From assembly GCF_001639065.2 (NCBI RefSeq), contig NZ_LQXO02000003.1, positions 150,712-214,711 on the forward strand: a stretch of 64,000 nucleotides of DNA. Direction: 5' to 3'. Shown piece by piece: positions 59,286-64,000 of the stretch. The position numbers and the translations under genes are program-made. The first letter of the stretch is position 1. Each line of letters begins with the position of its first letter. The notes under the pieces were generated by a model. That model was not told where the DNA came from. It did not search any database and saw nothing but the letters and a program-made list of their open reading frames with translations. Source of the stretch: Vibrio barjaei. Its GTDB lineage: Bacteria; Pseudomonadota; Gammaproteobacteria; Enterobacterales; Vibrionaceae.

Positions 59286-60260
59286 ATGGCTCAGCAGATT
59301 GAATTAACAAATACAGTAAAAGACAGCCAGTTAGGTCAACGTTTAGACCAAGCTGTGGCTGAATTGTTCGCAGATTTTTCTCGTTCGCGCCTGAAAGAGT
59401 GGCTTTTGGACGGAAAAATTGCCGTTAACGGTGAGGTAATCACTAAACCGCGTACCAAAGTTATGGGCGGTGAGTTGATAACCGTTCAAGCTGAACTAGA
59501 AGATGAAGAGCGCTTTGAAGCTCAAGACATTCCTCTTAATATCGTCTACGAAGATGATGACATTATTGTGATCAATAAGCCAAGAGATTTCGTTGTTCAT
59601 CCTGGAGCAGGGACGCCAGATGGCACGGTTCTTAATGCATTGTTACATCATTTTCCAGCGATTGCGGAAGTACCGCGAGCAGGCATTGTTCACCGCCTCG
59701 ATAAAGACACGACAGGTTTGATGGTTGTTGCTAAGACGGTTCCTGCTCAAACTCGGTTGGTACGTGCTCTACAAAAACGTAACATCACCCGTGAATACGA
59801 AGCTATTGCTATCGGTAAAATGACGGCTGGTGGCATGGTAGACAAAGCGATCGGTCGTCACTCGACTAAACGTACACTGATGGCTGTGAACGAACTTGGT
59901 AAACCTGCGGTAACCCATTACCGAGTTGCAGAACATTTCCGAGAGCACACTCGTATTCGTTTACGTCTAGAAACGGGTCGAACTCACCAAATCCGTGTTC
60001 ATATGTCCTACCTTCAGCATCCACTGTTAGGTGATAGCGCTTATGGTGGTCGCGCTCGTATTCCACGCGGAGCGAGCGAAGAGCTGACTCACATGATTCG
60101 TAGCTTTGATCGTCAAGCTCTGCACGCGGTAATGCTCAAGTTTGCGCATCCTGTTACTGGAGAAGAGATGACTTTCCATGCTCCAATTCCAGATGATATG
60201 GTCGTCATGACGGAAGCGTTGCGTGAAGATGCTAAGTTAAATAAAGAAGAAGATTATTAA
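59286..60260 (+). CDS. rluD: 23S rRNA pseudouridine synthase RluD
   Basis: This 324-residue enzyme makes pseudouridines 1911, 1915 and 1917 in helix 69 of 23S rRNA. The N-terminal S4 domain is about residues 18-80, and the catalytic aspartate is in HRLDKDTTGLMVVAKT near residue 140. KPAVTHYRV and LETGRTHQIRVHMS are further RluA-family motifs. The start is the ATG at 59286 (MAQQIELTN); a GTG 12 codons earlier gives an unlikely basic extension. pgeF starts on the last base of its stop (TAATG), coupling the two. Confidence 0.95.
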   Translation: MAQQIELTNTVKDSQLGQRLDQAVAELFADFSRSRLKEWLLDGKIAVNGEVITKPRTKVMGGELITVQAELEDEERFEAQDIPLNIVYEDDDIIVINKPRDFVVHPGAGTPDGTVLNALLHHFPAIAEVPRAGIVHRLDKDTTGLMVVAKTVPAQTRLVRALQKRNITREYEAIAIGKMTAGGMVDKAIGRHSTKRTLMAVNELGKPAVTHYRVAEHFREHTRIRLRLETGRTHQIRVHMSYLQHPLLGDSAYGGRARIPRGASEELTHMIRSFDRQALHAVMLKFAHPVTGEEMTFHAPIPDDMVVMTEALREDAKLNKEEDY

Positions 60261-60988
60261 TGTCGCTTCTGACACCAAACTGGAGCAAACCTAATAATGT
60301 TGGAGCGGTAAGCTCAACACGTGAAGATGGAGCCTCTAAGGCTCCGTTTTCTGGTCTTAATCTAGGGATGCATGTAGGTGATGAGCCTTCTGATGTGTTG
60401 GCGAACCGTCATGCATTAGAAGTGAAGGCGAATATGCCTTCTTCGCCTATTTGGCTCAATCAAACTCATTCTACTAAAGTTGTCACCGTTCAAGTTCCAA
60501 CAGAGCAGGTGTTGGATGCGGATGCGAGTTTTACACGAACACCTGGTGTCGTCCTTAGTGCTATGACGGCAGATTGTTTGCCAATTCTAATATGTGCCAA
60601 GGATGGAACCGCGGTTGCTGCAATACATGCAGGATGGCGTGGTTTGGCAGACGGGATTGTCGAAGAGGCTGCTAACCTGTTCGATAGTGAGGCACAAGCT
60701 TGGATTGGTCCTGCGATTGGCTTCGAGTCTTTTGAAGTCGGGCTGGATGTGAAACACGCATTTTGTCAGATGAATCCTGAATATGGTATTGCATTTAAAG
60801 AAAGCGTGAATCCAGAGAAGTGGCTTGCTAATTTAGCACTTATTGCGCAGATGAAATTGCAAGCTTCAGCTATCAGTGATGTAACGCAGAGCAACTTGTG
60901 CACGTTTAGCGATGAAAAGCGCTTCTTTTCTTATCGACGTGATGGGCAGACAGGCCGAATGGCAAGCTTTATCTGGATCAATCACTGA
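60260..60988 (+). CDS. pgeF: YfiH/PgeF family multicopper-oxidase-like protein
   Basis: This 242-residue protein belongs to the DUF152/laccase-domain (YfiH) family. The metal-binding cysteine and histidines are in TADCLPILICA and AAIHAGWRGLADGIVEE. E. coli YfiH is described as a polyphenol oxidase and as a peptidoglycan editing factor (PgeF) that removes UDP-MurNAc-L-Ser errors; related enzymes act on purine nucleosides. The last editing role fits the wall-recycling genes in the window, but this is inference. The start overlaps the rluD stop by one base, and clpB follows after 86 bp. Confidence 0.9.
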   Translation: MSLLTPNWSKPNNVGAVSSTREDGASKAPFSGLNLGMHVGDEPSDVLANRHALEVKANMPSSPIWLNQTHSTKVVTVQVPTEQVLDADASFTRTPGVVLSAMTADCLPILICAKDGTAVAAIHAGWRGLADGIVEEAANLFDSEAQAWIGPAIGFESFEVGLDVKHAFCQMNPEYGIAFKESVNPEKWLANLALIAQMKLQASAISDVTQSNLCTFSDEKRFFSYRRDGQTGRMASFIWINH

Positions 60989-61003
60989 TTTTCACTCCTT
61001 TGT

Positions 61004-61032
61004 CTTGAAATCCGTTTTGCTAGCAACCATCT
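61004..61032 (+). promoter_or_regulatory. Predicted sigma-32 heat-shock promoter of clpB
   Basis: CTTGAAA at 61004-61010 is a perfect sigma-32 -35 element. After a 14-bp spacer comes AACCATCT (61025-61032), six of eight bases of the -10 consensus CCCCATNT. RNA would start about 35-40 bases before clpB. Confidence 0.75.
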
Positions 61033-61074
61033 TAATTGCATAACAAGCTGTATGTAATTTAAACGGGGGTTGCT

Positions 61075-63648
61075 ATGCGCCTAGATCGATTTACTAGCAA
61101 ATTCCAAATTGCTATTTCTGATGCTCAATCATTGGCATTGGGTCGAGATCATCAATACATTGAACCTGTCCACCTTATGGTTGCTTTGCTTAACCAAGAG
61201 GGCAGCTCTATTCGTCCACTATTAACCATGCTGAACGTTGACGTGGTTCAATTACGTTCCAAGCTGTCTGAATTAATGGACAAACTTCCTAAAGTAACAG
61301 GCGTCGGTGGCGATGTTCAGCTGTCTAGTGCTATGGGGCAAATATTTAATCTCTGTGACAAAATTGCTCAAAAACGTCAAGACGCCTATATCTCTTCTGA
61401 GATCTTTTTGCTTGCTGCAATAGAAGATAAAGGTCCTTTAGGTGCGCTTTTAAAACAGCAAGGATTAACAGAAGCAAAAGTAAACCAAGCAATCGAGCAA
61501 ATTCGTGGTGGTCAGAAAGTGGATGACCCCAATGCGGAAGAAAAGCGCCAAGCTTTGGAGAAATTTACTATCGACCTGACTGAGCGAGCGGAACAAGGCA
61601 AGCTTGATCCGGTGATTGGTCGTGACGATGAGATTCGCCGCACCATACAAGTACTTCAACGTCGTACCAAAAATAACCCCGTCATTATAGGTGAACCCGG
61701 TGTAGGTAAGACAGCTATCGTAGAGGGGCTAGCACAACGCATTATTAATAATGAAGTCCCTGAAGGTTTGCGTGGGCGTCGCGTTCTTTCTTTAGATATG
61801 GGCTCATTGGTGGCTGGTGCCAAATATCGTGGTGAGTTTGAAGAGCGCTTGAAATCGGTCTTAAATGAATTAGCTAAAGAAGAAGGTAACATAATTCTCT
61901 TCATCGATGAGCTGCACACTATGGTTGGTGCTGGGAAAGGTGAAGGTTCGATGGATGCAGGTAATATGTTAAAGCCTGCATTGGCGCGTGGTGAGCTGCA
62001 CTGTGTCGGTGCGACTACGTTGGATGAATATCGCCAGTATATTGAAAAAGATGCGGCATTAGAACGACGCTTCCAAAAAGTATTGGTTGATGAACCGAGC
62101 GTCGAAGACACCGTAGCAATATTACGTGGTTTGAAAGAGCGTTATGAGCTCCATCACCATGTTGAAATTACTGACCCTGCTATTGTTGCAGCGGCGAGTT
62201 TATCGCATCGATATATTACTGATAGACAACTACCTGATAAGGCGATCGACCTTATTGATGAAGCCGCCTCGAGCATTCGACTTCAGATAGATTCGAAGCC
62301 GGAATCTTTGGATAAGTTGGAACGTAAAATCATCCAACTAAAAATCGAGCAGCAAGCTCTCAAAAATGAGTCGGATAATGCCAGTGAGAAGCGTCTGCTC
62401 GCACTCAATGAAGAGTTAGAGTCAAAAGAGCGTGATTACGCGGAGCTGGAAGAAGTCTGGAATGCCGAAAAAGCAGCATTATCAGGTACTCAACATATTA
62501 AGTCTGAACTCGAACAGGCAAGACTCGATATGGATGTGGCCAGACGTGCGGGCGATTTGAACCGAATGTCTGAGCTACAATATGGCCGTATTCCAGAGCT
62601 AGAGAAACAACTCGACTTAGCGACTCAAGCAGAAATGCAAGAAATGAGCTTGCTTCGCAACAAAGTGACCGATGCTGAAATCGCGGAAGTACTATCAAAG
62701 CAAACTGGGATTCCAGTGTCTAAAATGCTTGAGGCAGAAAAAGATAAGCTTCTAAAAATGGAAGATGTACTGCACAAACGCGTCATAGGGCAAGCGGAAG
62801 CTGTCGAAGTAGTATCTGATGCCATTCGCCGTAGTCGAGCTGGCCTGGCGGATCCTAATCGTCCAATAGGCTCTTTCTTATTCCTTGGCCCAACTGGTGT
62901 GGGTAAAACGGAACTGTGTAAAACGCTTGCAAGCTTTATGTTTGATAGTGAAGACGCCATGGTGCGTATCGACATGTCTGAGTTCATGGAGAAACACTCA
63001 GTTGCTCGTTTAGTAGGTGCCCCTCCGGGTTATGTAGGTTATGAAGAAGGTGGGTACCTAACGGAAGCCGTTAGACGTAAACCATATTCGGTGATTTTGC
63101 TTGATGAAGTTGAGAAGGCGCATCCAGATGTCTTCAATATTCTATTGCAAGTTCTAGACGATGGTCGCTTGACCGATGGCCAAGGTAGAACGGTCGATTT
63201 TAGAAATACGGTAGTCATTATGACGTCGAATCTTGGTTCATCTCGTATCCAAGAGAATTTCCAGGTGCTTGATTATGAGGGTATTAAGCGAGAAGTAATG
63301 GATGTTGTGACCTCTCACTTTAAGCCTGAATTCCTAAATCGCGTAGATGAAAGTGTGGTCTTCCATCCATTGGGTGCGGAGCACATTAAGTCTATTGCGG
63401 GTATTCAATTGCAACGCTTGGGCAAACGAATGGAAGACAATGGCTATCATCTAATAGTTGCCGATGCGGCTTTAGATTACATCGCCAAAGTAGGTTATGA
63501 CCCAGTATATGGAGCTAGACCGCTTAAAAGAGCGATTCAACAAAGTATCGAAAATCCGTTGGCTAAAGAAATACTAGCCGGCAAAGTTGACCCAACTAAG
63601 CCAGTACGTCTTATAGTGAACAACGATAAAATTGCTGTTGGGCAGTAA
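61075..63648 (+). CDS. clpB: Disaggregase chaperone ClpB
   Basis: This 857-residue Hsp100 ATPase (E. coli 857) rescues aggregated proteins together with DnaK. It has an N-terminal repeat domain (1 to about 145), a first AAA domain with P-loop [14 protein letters not shown] (near 206), the long coiled-coil middle domain (about 410-525, charged and rich in Leu) and a second AAA domain with P-loop [14 protein letters not shown] (near 606). No ClpP-binding tripeptide is seen, as expected. A good sigma-32 promoter precedes it and a strong terminator follows. Confidence 0.97.
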   Translation: MRLDRFTSKFQIAISDAQSLALGRDHQYIEPVHLMVALLNQEGSSIRPLLTMLNVDVVQLRSKLSELMDKLPKVTGVGGDVQLSSAMGQIFNLCDKIAQKRQDAYISSEIFLLAAIEDKGPLGALLKQQGLTEAKVNQAIEQIRGGQKVDDPNAEEKRQALEKFTIDLTERAEQGKLDPVIGRDDEIRRTIQVLQRRTKNNPVIIGEPGVGKTAIVEGLAQRIINNEVPEGLRGRRVLSLDMGSLVAGAKYRGEFEERLKSVLNELAKEEGNIILFIDELHTMVGAGKGEGSMDAGNMLKPALARGELHCVGATTLDEYRQYIEKDAALERRFQKVLVDEPSVEDTVAILRGLKERYELHHHVEITDPAIVAAASLSHRYITDRQLPDKAIDLIDEAASSIRLQIDSKPESLDKLERKIIQLKIEQQALKNESDNASEKRLLALNEELESKERDYAELEEVWNAEKAALSGTQHIKSELEQARLDMDVARRAGDLNRMSELQYGRIPELEKQLDLATQAEMQEMSLLRNKVTDAEIAEVLSKQTGIPVSKMLEAEKDKLLKMEDVLHKRVIGQAEAVEVVSDAIRRSRAGLADPNRPIGSFLFLGPTGVGKTELCKTLASFMFDSEDAMVRIDMSEFMEKHSVARLVGAPPGYVGYEEGGYLTEAVRRKPYSVILLDEVEKAHPDVFNILLQVLDDGRLTDGQGRTVDFRNTVVIMTSNLGSSRIQENFQVLDYEGIKREVMDVVTSHFKPEFLNRVDESVVFHPLGAEHIKSIAGIQLQRLGKRMEDNGYHLIVADAALDYIAKVGYDPVYGARPLKRAIQQSIENPLAKEILAGKVDPTKPVRLIVNNDKIAVGQ

Positions 63649-63678
63649 ATAGCAAGGAAAATGAAAATAGCGTAGTAA

Positions 63679-63705
63679 AAGGGGGGCTTAGCCCCCCTTT
63701 TTTGT
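63679..63705 (+). terminator. clpB terminator
   Basis: An 8-bp GC-rich stem AGGGGGGC / GCCCCCCT with a TTA loop is followed by seven T, about 30 bp after the clpB stop. Confidence 0.92.
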
Positions 63706-63776
63706 GTCTTTTTTCGGCGCTTTGTTTCTTTTGTGTTCGAACGGCGATAAAAAGCGATTTTATTTCAAATTAGCGC

Positions 63777-63804
63777 TTGCCAAGAATTGGTTCGTCTCTA
63801 TAAT
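63777..63804 (+). promoter_or_regulatory. rrnP1: rRNA operon promoter P1
   Basis: TTGCCA (63777-63782), a 16-bp spacer and a perfect TATAAT (63799-63804) are followed by a GC-rich discriminator GCCACCT. An AT-rich UP-like stretch (63752-63772) lies upstream. These features are typical of ppGpp-controlled rRNA P1 promoters. Confidence 0.8.
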
Positions 63805-63810
63805 GCCACC

Positions 63811-64000
63811 TCGCTGACACGGGATGAGGTAACGAAAAGCCCTAACGAGTTAGCAGGTCAAATCGCTTCTACGAAGCAAAGTAAAATTAGTTAGAAAAGT
63901 GGTTGACACGATAACTAAAATCGCTAAAATGACCGTCCGTTTTGAGTGAAGCTCGAAACAAGCTCTTTAACAATATAAACCTATCAATCTGTGTGGGCAC
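63811..64000 (+). other. rRNA operon leader (pre-16S), boxA at 63962-63972; 16S lies outside
   Basis: The leader runs from the predicted P1 start to the window edge. GCTCTTTAACA at 63962-63972 is the boxA antitermination element, and the last bases (CAATCTGTGTGGGCAC) are typical of the pre-16S leader upstream of Vibrio 16S. The mature 16S start (AGAGTTTGAT) is not yet reached. Confidence 0.85.
63903..63930 (+). promoter_or_regulatory. rrnP2: rRNA operon promoter P2
   Basis: TTGACA (63903-63908), a 16-bp spacer and TAAAAT (63925-63930) are followed by a GACCG discriminator. It lies about 120 bp after P1, the usual P1-P2 distance. Confidence 0.8.

Overview
This window is a stretch of a Vibrio (Vibrionaceae) large chromosome. 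The evidence is the gene content and neighbourhoods: yhcC-arcB-lipoprotein facing arcA, thrLABC, nagZ next to btsSR, aroF-tyrA, slt-trpR, pheL-pheA-raiA, bamD/rluD-pgeF-clpB, and an rRNA operon promoter at the right edge. Protein similarity, base composition and Shine-Dalgarno patterns are uniform, and I see no insertion sequence, prophage, integron cassette, CRISPR array or tRNA. The species cannot be fixed from sequence alone. This is core genome; what is unusual lies mostly in regulatory DNA.

Layout. 1-4.3 kb: 3' part of carB, a small outer-membrane barrel and a TSUP transporter. 4.2-7.9 kb (minus): a LysR regulator, a flavodoxin-like protein, a ModF-like tandem ATPase and a TRIC-type membrane protein. 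8-11 kb (minus): mtnN-cbiB-btuF (thioadenosine recycling and cobalamin uptake/salvage) and a DUF1499 lipoprotein. 11.1-23.4 kb (minus): two complete but dissimilar glutamate synthases in tandem. 23.9-28.6 kb: yhcC, arcB and a lipoprotein overlapping arcB, facing arcA. 28.8-30.4 kb: a DUF3293 gene behind a perfect FNR box, an RraA-family protein and another small barrel. 30.6-35.6 kb: the threonine operon with leader peptide and attenuator. 35.6-39.7 kb: arylamine N-acetyltransferase, a Gfo/Idh/MocA oxidoreductase, a short CstA-family transporter and a DUF2799 lipoprotein. 39.7-42.9 kb: murQ-anmK and nagZ (muropeptide recycling). 42.9-45.4 kb: btsS-btsR (pyruvate-sensing type LytS/LytTR system). 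45.5-47.9 kb: aroF-tyrA behind TyrR boxes. 47.9-54.8 kb: M23 peptidase, ettA, slt, trpR, yjjX and an OmpA-type lipoprotein. 54.8-56.6 kb: pheA with pheL attenuator, and raiA with a CRP promoter. 56.8-63.7 kb: an MltF-like transglycosylase, bamD, rluD-pgeF and clpB with a sigma-32 promoter. 63.7-64 kb: rrn P1, P2 and boxA; the 16S gene lies outside.

Themes. Amino-acid supply dominates (carbamoyl phosphate, glutamate, threonine, tyrosine, phenylalanine, trpR), with two ribosome-mediated attenuators readable base by base. Redox and energy control (ArcAB, FNR box, EttA, RaiA) and murein turnover (MurQ, AnmK, NagZ, Slt, MltF-like, M23) also recur. The most interesting signal is an array of five TAAGTGGT-type direct repeats, 20-21 bp apart, just upstream of the promoter of the CstA-family transporter. 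It resembles the E. coli BtsR operator but has five copies instead of two, and the btsSR genes lie only about 4 kb away. This suggests a multi-site pyruvate-sensing regulon.
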